Made by a program: the position numbers and the translations under genes
Notes under the pieces: generated by a model
Seen by the model: the letters and a program-made list of their open reading frames with translations, nothing else
The model's database searches: none
Told to the model about the DNA's origin: nothing
In this document: positions 32,720 to 41,584 of the stretch, piece by piece
Position numbering within the stretch: the stretch's first letter is position 1
Layout of the letters: every line of letters starts with the position of its first letter
Assembly: GCA_905479925.1 (NCBI GenBank)
Contig: CAJQOL010000079.1
Span: 1-41,830 of the forward strand
Source of the DNA: an uncultured Kangiellaceae bacterium
Lineage (GTDB): Bacteria; Pseudomonadota; Gammaproteobacteria; Enterobacterales; Kangiellaceae
Direction of reading: 5' to 3'
Length of the DNA: 41,830 nt

Positions 32720-32737
32720 ATTCAGGAAGCGTGCCAA
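32720..32737 (-). promoter_or_regulatory. sigma-54 (-24/-12) promoter of the exporter operon
   Basis: Minus strand reads TTGGCACG-CTTC-CTGAA. The -24 element is a full match to TTGGCACG; the -12 element has GA in place of the consensus GC, at the correct 10-nt distance from the GG. The start of transcription would be near 32709, giving a 30-nt leader before ATG 32679. An NtrC-type regulator is encoded in the same operon. Confidence 0.75.
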
Positions 32738-32811
32738 CCATGAATCGTTCAAATAAATCGCTATTTATCAATAGGTTATAAGTTTTTAGCGTGTGGGGTT
32801 AAATATGGGAC

Positions 32812-32859
32812 TGTTCGATCGCGAACAAGGGCTCAGCAGGAGTGTTCGATAGCGAACAC
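32812..32859. promoter_or_regulatory. two palindromic enhancer sites for the NtrC-type regulator
   Basis: TGTTCG-ATCG-CGAACA at 32812-32827 and GTGTTCG-ATAG-CGAACAC at 32842-32859, both perfect palindromes with the same core TGTTCG-N4-CGAACA. Centres are 31 bp apart, about three helical turns, and they lie about 110 and 141 bp upstream of the predicted transcription start: the usual position for upstream activating sequences. The binding protein is inferred to be the response regulator at 26831-28213. Confidence 0.75.
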
Positions 32860-32862
32860 CCT

Positions 32863-34293
32863 TTAATTGATGCTGTTTTTTGGTTGTTTATGATGGGTTA
32901 ACCACAGGTCGCAGAGGTAATAGCTTGCGAATAAACCGGTAAGAGCGGCAAATAGTCGGATATCGACCAATGCTAACCCTGAAAGAGCGCCAAGAACGGC
33001 ACCAAGAAGTTCGATGAAAACCAGTTGTTCACTGATCATGGTTTGAAAAACATGCTCCATTTTTTGCGGAGAAAAGGCAGCTGCCTTTCTTTTAACCATC
33101 TCTTGAAGATTCAGTTTTTCTATCATTGATATAAGCTCATCAATAACCCATTGATGTAGTGGCCCATCGGCAAGTTCGGCTTCAACTCGATTGAATACAG
33201 CACTATGAATAGACTGGCATATTTTGCTAACCTTGTTGTTTTCCGTTGCTTCAGGGTGACAATCATTGGCCTCAGAATCGAGGTTAACGTGCGTCTTGGT
33301 TAAAACGTTTTCAATAAATAGATTTACCCAGTTGATATTGGCAAGGTGTTTATCAGCGAGTAGACTAAGCATGTTATTAACCGAAAATCTTTGGTCGTCT
33401 TTGACTTGACTATCTAGCGATACTTCATCACTTAGAAAACCATCTATAATCGATTTATTTTTGTATTCGTTTAGCAGCGATTGCAACCCATTAAACAGGG
33501 TTTGCCTAAATTCAAAACTAGCAACCATTCGGAACAAGTAGCGTTTAATATCGTCCTCTGAAAAATCCGCTGACCATCGCGCCATTTTTGCGATACTACG
33601 CTTAATTGTGTCTTGTTCTTCAATATGGTCGTCTAAAGCTCTTACAAGCTCTCGGGCAATGTCAGGTATATTCTCGGCAATTGTTTTAACAATGGGCTCA
33701 ATCATTGACTGCATTTTTTGAGGGTCATTCTCAAAGTGCTCTTCAAGCCATGCGAAACCCTGATTTAGCAGCTCGTTAATATCAATCTTGCTTGATAATT
33801 GAGCAATCAAACGCTGTTGTAGCTGGTTAATACTATGATTAATTGCAGAATCATTTTCCCGAAGAAAACTGCTTGTTTGTTGCACTATTCGTTGGATATT
33901 TTTAGGCTCTTTTAGCCAGTTTGCTGAACTAACTCTAGCTTCGCTGAGTACTTTATTAACTAAATCAGTATGCTCCAGATATTCCTGCCACTGTTGTTTT
34001 GATAGAAAATTTTCGATAAGAGTTTGCGCTAGGGTATCGGCAAGTTTGTCTTGGTTCTTGGGAATAAGTCCTTGTCTACCAAAAGCTGTTTTGTGGTGCG
34101 GTCTAAACAGCATTTTTATGGCCACATAGTTGGTAAAATATCCAATATTGGCGGTTAGGCTCACTATATAAAACGCTTCGATTAGGGCGCTGGGATTGTT
34201 ATCTTGATTCGACAGCCATTGAGTCAGTGCGGCTATCACTAGCAACAGCGGCAGACCTACCATAGCGATAGGGCGAATTGTTTTTAGCGGCAT
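32863..34293 (-). CDS. DUF445 family membrane protein
   Basis: 476 residues. A short N-terminal membrane segment pair (about 10-60, TRPIAMVGLPLLLVIAAL type followed by GYFTNYVAIKMLFRPH, the hallmark of DUF445), a long amphipathic alpha-helical middle (65-420) and a C-terminal pair of hydrophobic segments (LVFIELLGAVLGALSGLALVDI and ALTGLFASYYLCDLW). The family includes YheB/YjiN-type proteins; function is not settled. It is transcribed separately from the exporter operon, whose enhancer sites begin right after its stop codon. The start ATG at 34293 follows a spacer with an unrelated TA-rich region. Confidence 0.85.
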   Translation of the reverse strand: MPLKTIRPIAMVGLPLLLVIAALTQWLSNQDNNPSALIEAFYIVSLTANIGYFTNYVAIKMLFRPHHKTAFGRQGLIPKNQDKLADTLAQTLIENFLSKQQWQEYLEHTDLVNKVLSEARVSSANWLKEPKNIQRIVQQTSSFLRENDSAINHSINQLQQRLIAQLSSKIDINELLNQGFAWLEEHFENDPQKMQSMIEPIVKTIAENIPDIARELVRALDDHIEEQDTIKRSIAKMARWSADFSEDDIKRYLFRMVASFEFRQTLFNGLQSLLNEYKNKSIIDGFLSDEVSLDSQVKDDQRFSVNNMLSLLADKHLANINWVNLFIENVLTKTHVNLDSEANDCHPEATENNKVSKICQSIHSAVFNRVEAELADGPLHQWVIDELISMIEKLNLQEMVKRKAAAFSPQKMEHVFQTMISEQLVFIELLGAVLGALSGLALVDIRLFAALTGLFASYYLCDLWLTHHKQPKNSIN

Positions 34294-34529
34294 AAAACAT
34301 CCATTTGAGTATTTGTTAGATAATACTTGTTTGCTTTTATAAAAGTATAAATAGTCAATTCTGCAAGATACTTGCCAGTTTAAGTAATTAGAAGATTCAT
34401 ATTTAAGTCATTGAAAATCATGAATTTTAGTTATATTCAATGGTGGTTTAATTGGGTGCTATTGGTTAGAATGACGCTAAAGGTTGGTTTATTTGACAGC
34501 TTAATTAATCGCTTAAGAGAGGAAATTAA

Positions 34530-34997
34530 ATGGACCAAGATGATAACCGTTCAAAAATGCTGGCTCGCTTAGCCGAAGTTTTTAGCCACCATGTTCCGTT
34601 CCACGGTGTTATTGGTTTTGAATTCGAAGAGCTCGGGCTAGACGGCTGTCGTTTGAGTTTTAAGAGTAAACCCGAACTGATCGGCAACTTTATTCAGAAA
34701 ATCCTTCACGGAGGAGTAACGGCTACAGCGCTTGATGTAGTCGGCGGTGCTATGGCTGCTGTTGGAATGATGGAAAAATATCCAGATGCGGATGAAAAAG
34801 AGCTTGGTCAAAAACTAGCGCGCATTGGCACGATTGATCTACGGGTCGATTATGTCAGACCTGGGCGTGGCGAATCTTTTTACGCTAAAGCAAGACTACT
34901 AAGAAGTGGTAGTAAAGTAGCGGTTGTTAGAATGGAACTACATAATGAAAAAGACACTTTGATTGCTTTAGGGACTGGCACTTATATGATGGGTTAG
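34530..34997 (+). CDS. hotdog-fold thioesterase (PaaI/YiiD C-terminal-like)
   Basis: 155 residues. The hotdog helix motif is LHGGVTATALDVVGGAMAA (about 66-84), followed by the strand segment RIGTIDLRVDYVRPGRGESFYAKA, typical of PaaI-like acyl-CoA thioesterases. The HGG with a following acidic residue (Asp75) fits the active-site helix of the family. Start ATG at 34530 has GAGAGGA upstream. Likely cytoplasmic hydrolysis of acyl-CoA; chain length not predictable. Divergent from the DUF445 gene. Confidence 0.88.
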   Translation: MDQDDNRSKMLARLAEVFSHHVPFHGVIGFEFEELGLDGCRLSFKSKPELIGNFIQKILHGGVTATALDVVGGAMAAVGMMEKYPDADEKELGQKLARIGTIDLRVDYVRPGRGESFYAKARLLRSGSKVAVVRMELHNEKDTLIALGTGTYMMG

Positions 34998-35070
34998 TCT
35001 CCCGCTTGCCGTGACTAAAAAACGGGTTAATGGTCAGTTCTTTATCTTCTATCTTGCCATATTAATCTCC

Positions 35071-35100
35071 ACTTACAACCAAACTTACACTTACAAGCAA
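35071..35100. repeat. short direct repeat upstream of rarD
   Basis: ACTTACAACCAA (35071-35082), ACTTAC, then ACTTACAAGCAA (35089-35100). A small slippage-type duplication in the gap between the thioesterase gene and rarD. Confidence 0.55.
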
Positions 35101-35175
35101 ACATAATGAGCGTTGGCGGACTAAATAGCGTACTATCGCGGCTGAAACGATTTGACCGCTAGGATTTACCTCGGC

Positions 35176-36084
35176 ATGAATGACAGAACCCAATTATTCG
35201 GCTGGTTAGCCGGGCTTAGTGCCTTTGTTTGGTGGGGACTTGCGCCAATCTATTTTAAAGCCATCGATCATGTTGGCGCATTAGAAATACTTGCGCATCG
35301 AGTGGCTTGGAGTATCCCGGTGACGTTAGTGCTAATGATAGCGCTGCGTAAACGAATTTTGATTCTAACCATCTTTAAGCAGCCAAAAATTCTAAAAGGG
35401 CTTCTGTTAAGTACCGCATTGATCTCTGTAAATTGGTTTGTGTTCACTTGGGCGGTGACCAATAATCAAATCTTAGCCACAAGTTTAGGCTATTTTATCA
35501 ACCCAATTATGTCGATTGTTATGGGTGTTATTCTACTAGGGGAAAAGCTAGACCGTTTACAATGGGTTGCAGTGACTTTGGTGGTGGTAGGTGTTGCCAA
35601 TCAGATCTTTAACTATGGTCAGATTCCTTGGATCGCGCTAGCGCTTGCAACGAGTTTTGCTATATACGGCTTTATTAAAAAGCAGCTTGAGGTTGACTCT
35701 TTAAATGGCTTTTTATTGGAGACTACCTTAGCCCTACCTTTGGCGGCGGGTTATATTGTATGGACAGTCGTGGCCGGCCAGTCGTTCTTCCTACAAACTA
35801 ATCTGCAGACCGATTGGTTGTTAGTTGCTGGTGGGGTTATTACCGCCGTTCCACTTATTCTATTTGCTACCTCAGCGCGAAAAATCCCTTTAACCGGTAT
35901 CGGCTTTATGCAATTTCTTGCGCCATCAATCACATTCGTTTTAGCAACCCAGGTCTATGAAGAGCCATTAAGCTCTGCTCAGCTGTTGAGTTTTGTGTTT
36001 ATCTGGATTGGGCTTGCTGTGTATCTAACACAGTCAATTAAACAACAAGTGAAAAAAAGAAAATCAAGAAAAGTGCAGGGCTAG
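35176..36084 (+). CDS. rarD: EamA-family transporter RarD
   Basis: 302 residues with ten hydrophobic segments. RarD-type landmarks: GLSAFVWWGLAPIYFKAID near residue 9, EILAHRVAWSIPV, NWFVFTWAVTNNQILATSLGYFINP and LTGIGFMQFLAPSITFVLA, which distinguish it from other EamA exporters. The ATG at 35176 is preferred over an upstream TTG (35152) because it has AGGA upstream and gives the family's usual length. Named after a chloramphenicol-sensitivity phenotype; the transported compound is not established. Convergent with the FG-GAP gene, 20 bp apart. Confidence 0.92.
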   Translation: MNDRTQLFGWLAGLSAFVWWGLAPIYFKAIDHVGALEILAHRVAWSIPVTLVLMIALRKRILILTIFKQPKILKGLLLSTALISVNWFVFTWAVTNNQILATSLGYFINPIMSIVMGVILLGEKLDRLQWVAVTLVVVGVANQIFNYGQIPWIALALATSFAIYGFIKKQLEVDSLNGFLLETTLALPLAAGYIVWTVVAGQSFFLQTNLQTDWLLVAGGVITAVPLILFATSARKIPLTGIGFMQFLAPSITFVLATQVYEEPLSSAQLLSFVFIWIGLAVYLTQSIKQQVKKRKSRKVQG

Positions 36085-36104
36085 GTGACGTGCCGATAGT
36101 TTGC

Positions 36105-37328
36105 TTATTGCCGGCTTTTAAAGCGCAATAGGCTAATCGTATTGCTCTCTCGGTTGGCAACTATAACTTCATTTAAATTGTCACCGTCAACATCGCCTAT
36201 CGCAATGCTTTCTGGCCTTAAACCAACCGCAAAGTATTTATGTTGGTACTGCTCGAGCTTGTTATCATAATAAATCACCGCAATGTTATTGGTTCGATAA
36301 TTTGTGGATATGATTTCCGGAAAGCCATCGGCGTTGATATCTCCGCTTACAACCGCTGAAGGCGCTCCCGAAATGGTCATTGGAAATCCTTTTGCAAGCT
36401 CAAAATCACCTTTACCGTTGCCTAACAATAGGCTGATTCCTTCACCGTTGCTGTCATTGAAGTTAGCGTTACGATGTATGGTAATAATGTCATTGTTTCC
36501 GTCGTTATTTGTATCGGCGATTTTTACTAAAAATGCTTTCGGTGCATTAGCAATTAATTGAGCACCTAGCGCATTTGTATTTGCTAATTTTGTATTTGCC
36601 AGATTGGTATTGGCTAATTTGGTATTTGCTAATTCTGCATTTGTTAATTTTGTCTTTGTTAAAGTCGCTCCCAATACAACTGAAACACCATTGTGTCTTG
36701 TCGCAGGGGTCACAATATCGTCGTATTCATCATTGTCGAGATCGCCTGCGGCTAGATTAGTTCGCGGTTGTTCACTGACATTGATGATAGCAGGATTTAA
36801 TGCAAAGTTACCGTTAGCGGCTCCCCAATAAATAGCTAGCTGACTATTTTCCCAACTATCAATCACAACATCCGCGAGTTTGTCTCCATTAAAGTCCCCA
36901 GCGCCTATTGTGTGAATATGGGGTTTTGTATTTACGGAATGCTTTTTGATGCTGTTGGCGTCAAACCAACCTTTTTTGTTATTGTATAAAATATGGAAAT
37001 GATTAGTTTCGTGATTAGCAATTAACAAATCTTTATAGTGATCATTATTCATATCAAAAGCGACTAATTCACTCGGGTTTACACCAACTGAGTAGGTGAT
37101 TTTAGAAGCAGCTCTTGTTAGCTCTCTGAGCTTTAAAACAGAGATGACTCCATCAGGGTGGCTGGAAACAATTAATTCGTCTTTACCGTCCTTATCAATG
37201 TCGACGGCCAAAATCTTATTGGGGCCTTCGTCGACGCTTATTGTTGCTGAATCACTGAGTTCAATTGCTTGAACTGAAAGCACAAGTGGGGATATGGCTA
37301 TGAGGAACAAAGAATAAAATATTTTCAT
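36105..37328 (-). CDS. exported FG-GAP/VCBS-type beta-propeller protein
   Basis: 407 residues from ATG 37328, which gives a clean signal peptide (KIFYSLFLIAISPLVLSVQA); an ATG five codons upstream (37343) is possible, and neither has a good ribosome site. The body consists of repeated propeller blades with calcium-binding D-x-D/N-x-D-G-type loops: DIDKDGKDELIV, DMNNDHYKDLLIA, DFNGDKLADVVI, DLDNDEYDDIV, DTNNDGNNDIIT, DINADGFPEIIS and DVDGDNLNEVIVA, making seven. This suggests a seven-bladed, integrin-like propeller in the periplasm or on the surface. A stretch of about 30 residues made of five-residue repeats interrupts the region between blades four and five. Ligand unknown. Confidence 0.88.
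   Translation of the reverse strand: MKIFYSLFLIAISPLVLSVQAIELSDSATISVDEGPNKILAVDIDKDGKDELIVSSHPDGVISVLKLRELTRAASKITYSVGVNPSELVAFDMNNDHYKDLLIANHETNHFHILYNNKKGWFDANSIKKHSVNTKPHIHTIGAGDFNGDKLADVVIDSWENSQLAIYWGAANGNFALNPAIINVSEQPRTNLAAGDLDNDEYDDIVTPATRHNGVSVVLGATLTKTKLTNAELANTKLANTNLANTKLANTNALGAQLIANAPKAFLVKIADTNNDGNNDIITIHRNANFNDSNGEGISLLLGNGKGDFELAKGFPMTISGAPSAVVSGDINADGFPEIISTNYRTNNIAVIYYDNKLEQYQHKYFAVGLRPESIAIGDVDGDNLNEVIVANRESNTISLLRFKSRQ
36570..36659 (-). repeat. 15-bp tandem repeat coding five-residue repeats inside the propeller gene
   Basis: Encodes TKTKL-TNAEL-ANTKL-ANTNL-ANTKL-ANTNA, six five-residue units, with matching 15-bp periodicity in the DNA. It lies in a loop of the beta-propeller. 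The units are like pentapeptide repeats in length and composition, but the Leu position is shifted relative to the canonical A(D/N)Lxx pattern, so a true pentapeptide helix is doubtful. Confidence 0.8.
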
Positions 37329-37455
37329 TTGGCGGCCAGTCATATTAGGTAAGTTGCGAGCTTATTCACCGATTTGTTTGAGTTGGACAATCTTTCTTTC
37401 TAGGAAAATAGCTAAGCTACTTTTTATGTCACTTTATTCATTATTAGTCGAGCAA

Positions 37456-38097
37456 TCAAGCTAGTTTTTCCACTTCGATATGGATAAAATCTGGTAGGTA
37501 AGATGGTGTACAATTGCGAGCAACAGGGCTATTTTTATATAGCCCGATTCTCTCTCCCAACTTTACGCTTTGATTTCGAAAATTTGGCTCGTGTATACCT
37601 ATTTGGCCTGCGCAAAAATTCATTGCCCATTGAACACCTGGTTCGGCATTTGCCATACTCTTTTTAAGAGAGTCTAGTAAATACTCTGTATTCTCTGGAG
37701 GTTTCTTTCCTGTCCAGCGAAGGCGAGCTTGATGATACCAGAAAAGCCGACGCAGTATCGCAGACGGTTCTTCTTCCCACGCCTCGACAAGATTGGATAG
37801 TCTTTTGTTCTTCATCAATTGGTTTGCCAAGAGCCAATCAGCAATCTGGTTACGTTCCGTTTCGTCATGCTCAAGCATCTCGGCAGCGAGCTGTTCAATG
37901 GTTTGCTGGGTAAGAAATTTTCTTTCTACAATCAGAATGGAAAGAAGACGAAGATTGTAATTGCCCGTTGACCAAAGCTCCACAGCAAGCTTTTGGTCTT
38001 GTTTTATCTGTTTAGCATGTTTTTTGAGGTCGCCGAGCTTTAAGGTTTCACCTGTAAGTTCGGAGATAAGCTTATTTGCGTCTTCAGACAAAGCCAT
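37456..38097 (-). CDS. DNA alkylation repair (AlkD-like, HEAT-repeat) protein
   Basis: 213 residues, all helical. The pattern fits the DNA_alkylation family: LKKHAKQIKQDQKLAVELWSTG near the N-terminus, YNLRLLSILIVERKFLT, the short helix pairs ADWLLANQLMKN, and near the end GVQWAMNFCAGQIGIHEP. AlkD-like proteins excise 3- and 7-alkylated purines; many relatives in this family are enzymatically uncharacterised, and this one is shorter than AlkD by about 20 residues, so the enzymatic call is tentative. Lies 43 bp after a DUF4386 gene on the same strand, probably co-transcribed. Confidence 0.78.
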   Translation of the reverse strand: MALSEDANKLISELTGETLKLGDLKKHAKQIKQDQKLAVELWSTGNYNLRLLSILIVERKFLTQQTIEQLAAEMLEHDETERNQIADWLLANQLMKNKRLSNLVEAWEEEPSAILRRLFWYHQARLRWTGKKPPENTEYLLDSLKKSMANAEPGVQWAMNFCAGQIGIHEPNFRNQSVKLGERIGLYKNSPVARNCTPSYLPDFIHIEVEKLA

Positions 38098-38140
38098 TTT
38101 TAAAACCTCTGTATTTTTCCAAGCTCAAATCGTCTCTTGG

Positions 38141-38806
38141 CTAATTTTTAGTGTTTGTGAGTAAGACTGTTCCTATCCAGAAAAACCATATAATTTGACT
38201 TACGCCAAATATTTCAGTGAGTACATCTGCGGGATAAATAGTAAGAATACCTACTATGCCAACAAATAGACCAACATAATTTAGGCCCTTAGAAAGCTCA
38301 TTGGCTTTCAAAGCTGCAAAACTTAGCAAAAGGACCCACAAGCCTCCCACGACTTCATTGCCACCCCCCAAACCTTCGACAATCGTATAAATAGTCTGCC
38401 AGAGCGCAAGAGCTCGTTCAGGATCGTTAACAGAAATTTCCAGGGCTTTAGATAAACCTATATTTGCAATCATTCCACTCGCGATGACTAAGGCAACCCA
38501 AATAATTCCAAATACAGCGGCTAATTGGGAAAGAGTTTTCGCCTTCTTTTGTAATCGCTCATGAATGGCAATAACTAAAACGGCTAACAGAGCCCCAAAT
38601 AATACGTACATGATCAGGTTTACTGCGGCTAGAATGGTTTGATGATCAGCCAGAAACGCAAATTTTTGTATGGCATCGGCATCGCTGGGAAAGTTCCAAA
38701 AGGCACCAAAGAAGATGAAAGCCGCTACATAAATCATCGCTTCGAGAAGAGCTGCAATGCCCCCATATTTCTGCAGGTTATTCAAATTTTCACTCCTTAT
38801 TGTCAT
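38141..38806 (-). CDS. DUF4386-like membrane protein
   Basis: 221 residues with six hydrophobic segments (about 13-40, 52-80, 94-118, 140-165, 172-190, 196-215). The opening LQKYGGIAALLEAMIYVAAF and the GLGGGNEVVGGLWVLLLSFAAL segment are the look of DUF4386 proteins. Function unknown. Start ATG at 38806 with AGGAGTG upstream. It is upstream of the AlkD-like gene. Confidence 0.78.
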   Translation of the reverse strand: MTIRSENLNNLQKYGGIAALLEAMIYVAAFIFFGAFWNFPSDADAIQKFAFLADHQTILAAVNLIMYVLFGALLAVLVIAIHERLQKKAKTLSQLAAVFGIIWVALVIASGMIANIGLSKALEISVNDPERALALWQTIYTIVEGLGGGNEVVGGLWVLLLSFAALKANELSKGLNYVGLFVGIVGILTIYPADVLTEIFGVSQIIWFFWIGTVLLTNTKN

Positions 38807-38966
38807 AATTTATCAAATAGTATCCACATTATTCGCGCCGTGAGCCTATCGACATTTGTGAATCTAAATAAGTATAACCAACACCTTTCGAATTGTATGC
38901 TGCCTGTCCGTTTATTTTTCCGCAGGAAAGTAATAAACGCGACTAATAAGCCCAAACGTAATATAG

Positions 38967-38997
38967 AAAAGCCAGCTTATAATTCAGTTGGCTTTTT
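38967..38997 (-). terminator. terminator of the S46 peptidase gene
   Basis: Inverted repeat AAAGCCA (38968-38974) and TGGCTTT (38989-38995), 14-nt loop, flanked by runs that give T-rich tails in both directions. It lies 54 bp downstream of the S46 peptidase stop codon. Confidence 0.6.
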
Positions 38998-39050
38998 ATT
39001 AAGTCGTCAACTTATTGCAACACAGGGCATAGATCTTAGCTAGAAATCTG

Positions 39051-41216
39051 TTACCTAATAATTTCCATTTCATCTATTAAATTATTAGCACCATCAACAT
39101 GCTCCATAACCCAAAGCATATAACGAGAGTCAACGTGAATGGAGCGATTCAACGATGGATCGTAATCCCAGTCTCCAATGATACTCTCGTATACACCGTC
39201 AAATACTAAACCAACTAGTTCAGCCTTATTGTTTAACGTTGGTGAACCTGAGTTACCACCGGTAATGTCGAGGGTTCCCAAATAGTTAACTGGTACAGAA
39301 CCGAGTGAGCTTTTAGCGTACTTACCGTATTTTTTTTGCTCTATCAGCTTAAGCTGTTTCTTTGGTGAGTTGAAGGGCCAAACACCGGTATCTTTAGGGG
39401 GAATTCCTTCAAGTGTTGTGAAAGCGGTAGCGTGCATACCATCGACTGGTGAGTAGCCCTTTACATTTCCGTAAGTAATTCGTAGCGTGCTATTGGCATC
39501 CGCATAGACTGGAAGATTTTTAGATTGATTATATGCAATGATCGCTTGCATGTATTTAGGACGAACAGCATTAAATTGGCCTGATTCTTCCTTATCTTGT
39601 TTCTCCAATTTTTGACGAGCGTCAAAAGTCCTGACGGCATATTGAATAAAAGGGTCATCACTTTTTTCAAAATCTTCAATTGACTTTTCCATCCATGCTA
39701 AACGAAAAGTTTCGTCATTTAGATTAGTTTTCTCATACATGTCTGCTAATTTTGATTTTAATTTCTCTGGATTATAGCCATCATCCAAGCTAAAGAAACG
39801 GTCGATATCCGCGATCCTCTGATCATCTGGTAATTGAGCATAACGATTCATTAGACTAAACAATAGCGGCATTTCAACTGTTGCATCATAACGGCGGTTG
39901 ATACGTTTCATTCCTTGAGTAAAGCGATTCATATCGCGTTCTTGATAGCCTCGTTCACGTTTCATATCTTCTTTCTTTCGCTCAATGGCCAATCGGTGCA
40001 AACGAGATGCAGCACTCATCATTTGTGAAGCATAATTCATATAACCGAGCAAGGTATCACGCTTTGCTGTCCTTTGTGATTGTTTGACTAGTTCATCTAA
40101 CTTTTCGATTGACTCACCAAATTGCTGCTTACGGGATGTGTTAGCTTGTACCCATTTACGTAAATCGTTGTTAAGTTTTACCTTACGCTCTTCGGTAGTA
40201 CCTTTTTGGTAGCTTTCAATCATGCTACCGCGATTTTTTTCGTAGTTAGCTAAACCCGCTAGCATGCTTTCGTATTTGATGCGCTCTTCGCTGCCATCCG
40301 CCGAATTGTCCTTGATATTTTTGATCATTGAGCCCATTAGCTTTTTTGATAGTGGATAGCTTTTTGTAAACGTATTAACTACCTCTTCTGACGTTCGGTA
40401 GCGGTTGGTGCTCCCCGGATAGCCTAGAACCATAATGTAATCTCCATTATCAACACCTTTAGCATTTACTTTTAAGTGATGCTTTGGCGCATAAGGAACA
40501 TTATCTTCACTGTAGTCGGCGGGCTTGCCATCTTTTCCGACATAAGCACGATAGAAGGCATAATCACCGGTATGCCTTGGCCACATCCAGTTGTCGACAT
40601 CACCACCGTATTTTCCGATACTTTTCGCTGGTGCGTGAACGATACGAACATCGCGTATTGTTAATTGTTTGAACAAATAATACTCTAGCCCTCCATGAAA
40701 GTTTACTACAGAGCAGCGATAGGCTTTATCACTTTCACACTCTGCAACCAAGGTCTTAGATTGTGTATCAATAGCCTGGTAGCGCTGGTTACCAGTCATA
40801 TCCGCTCTTAGTCCAGACTTCATTTGTTTGGTAACGTCTTTAATGCTTTCGGTTACGTAAACCCGACTGCCTGGTGCTGCTTGCAATTCTTGCTCGTATT
40901 TTTTGGCTAAAAAGCCTTCTTCCAATAGATTTCGTTCTTCAGTTGAATTGTACTGTATAGAGCCATAGGCGCAGTGATGATTAGTGACAACAAGACCTTT
41001 GTCGGATACAAAAGAAGCGGTACAGCCACCTAAAGATACGATTGCACCCATTGGAAAGCCGGTCAAGTCAGTTAAATCGTTAGGGTCTAGTTTAAGACCC
41101 GCTTCTTTCAATTGTTTGACAATGGTTGGCAGTTGATGAGGTTGCCACATGCCCTCATCGGCTGCAGCCGTGTTGCAGAACATTGCGGTCGCGAGTAGAG
41201 CTAGTAGTTTTTTCAT
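39051..41216 (-). CDS. S46 family dipeptidyl-peptidase (DPP7/DPP11 type)
   Basis: 721 residues, the usual length. Signal peptide 1-19 (LLALLATAMFCNTAAA), so periplasmic or exported. Chymotrypsin-like catalytic residues: His in VTNHHCAYG (80-82), Asp in the GGDVDNWMWPRHTGDY segment, and Ser656 in TGGNSGSPT. A largely helical regulatory insert spans about 280-560. The enzyme removes dipeptides from the N-terminus of peptides; whether it prefers hydrophobic (DPP7) or acidic (DPP11) residues was not decided from the sequence. The C-terminal block DVDSRYMLWVMEH-like (VDSRYMLWVMEHVDG) is conserved. Together with the S33 hydrolase it suggests peptide scavenging as a nutrient source. Confidence 0.93.
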   Translation of the reverse strand: MKKLLALLATAMFCNTAAADEGMWQPHQLPTIVKQLKEAGLKLDPNDLTDLTGFPMGAIVSLGGCTASFVSDKGLVVTNHHCAYGSIQYNSTEERNLLEEGFLAKKYEQELQAAPGSRVYVTESIKDVTKQMKSGLRADMTGNQRYQAIDTQSKTLVAECESDKAYRCSVVNFHGGLEYYLFKQLTIRDVRIVHAPAKSIGKYGGDVDNWMWPRHTGDYAFYRAYVGKDGKPADYSEDNVPYAPKHHLKVNAKGVDNGDYIMVLGYPGSTNRYRTSEEVVNTFTKSYPLSKKLMGSMIKNIKDNSADGSEERIKYESMLAGLANYEKNRGSMIESYQKGTTEERKVKLNNDLRKWVQANTSRKQQFGESIEKLDELVKQSQRTAKRDTLLGYMNYASQMMSAASRLHRLAIERKKEDMKRERGYQERDMNRFTQGMKRINRRYDATVEMPLLFSLMNRYAQLPDDQRIADIDRFFSLDDGYNPEKLKSKLADMYEKTNLNDETFRLAWMEKSIEDFEKSDDPFIQYAVRTFDARQKLEKQDKEESGQFNAVRPKYMQAIIAYNQSKNLPVYADANSTLRITYGNVKGYSPVDGMHATAFTTLEGIPPKDTGVWPFNSPKKQLKLIEQKKYGKYAKSSLGSVPVNYLGTLDITGGNSGSPTLNNKAELVGLVFDGVYESIIGDWDYDPSLNRSIHVDSRYMLWVMEHVDGANNLIDEMEIIR

Positions 41217-41584
41217 AAAGGTTTCTTCTTCTATTTGTTGATTAACATGAACAATGACAACTCAATTAAGTCGCCTAATTTATTCGTATCACCATATCCA
41301 ATGTAAAATAACGCAATCTGATAATTTCTGCAGGCTGCTTAAATCAAATTATATCATCGTGAAGCGGATTGATTAAGTGCCGGATAACATCTCTGACCTC
41401 TGAAGGAGCTAGGTTAATAAGATTAGATCCAGTGAGGTCTGTATGATTTGTCTAAGTACAGCAGATTACTTGACCACTACAGAGATAGCGTTTCCATTTT
41501 ACGAATAAATGAAAATAAGAAGTACAATTAAAGATATTCTCAAAATACGTCCTGAATTGTTCTTTGTTCATAAACGATGATTAG
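41217..41584. other. 368-bp intergenic region with a solitary insertion-sequence-like end
   Basis: Between the S46 peptidase gene and the insertion sequence. It must contain the S46 promoter, but no clear boxes were found. No gene is seen. The segment 41465-41481 is a copy of the insertion sequence terminal repeat in opposite orientation. The rest is AT-rich without recognised structure. Confidence 0.5.
41465..41481. repeat. solitary IS terminal-repeat copy
   Basis: Reading on the minus strand from 41481: TGTAGTGGTCAAGTAAT, 16 of 17 bases identical to the terminal repeat of the insertion sequence at 41585-41601 (TGTAGTGGTCAACTAAT). Sequence beyond it differs, so only the terminus is shared. 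Confidence 0.65.

Noticed and set aside
38639-39043. Open frame of 134 codons on the plus strand
   Set aside because: Antisense to the DUF4386 gene for much of its length and then through a terminator; no ribosome site or recognisable domain.
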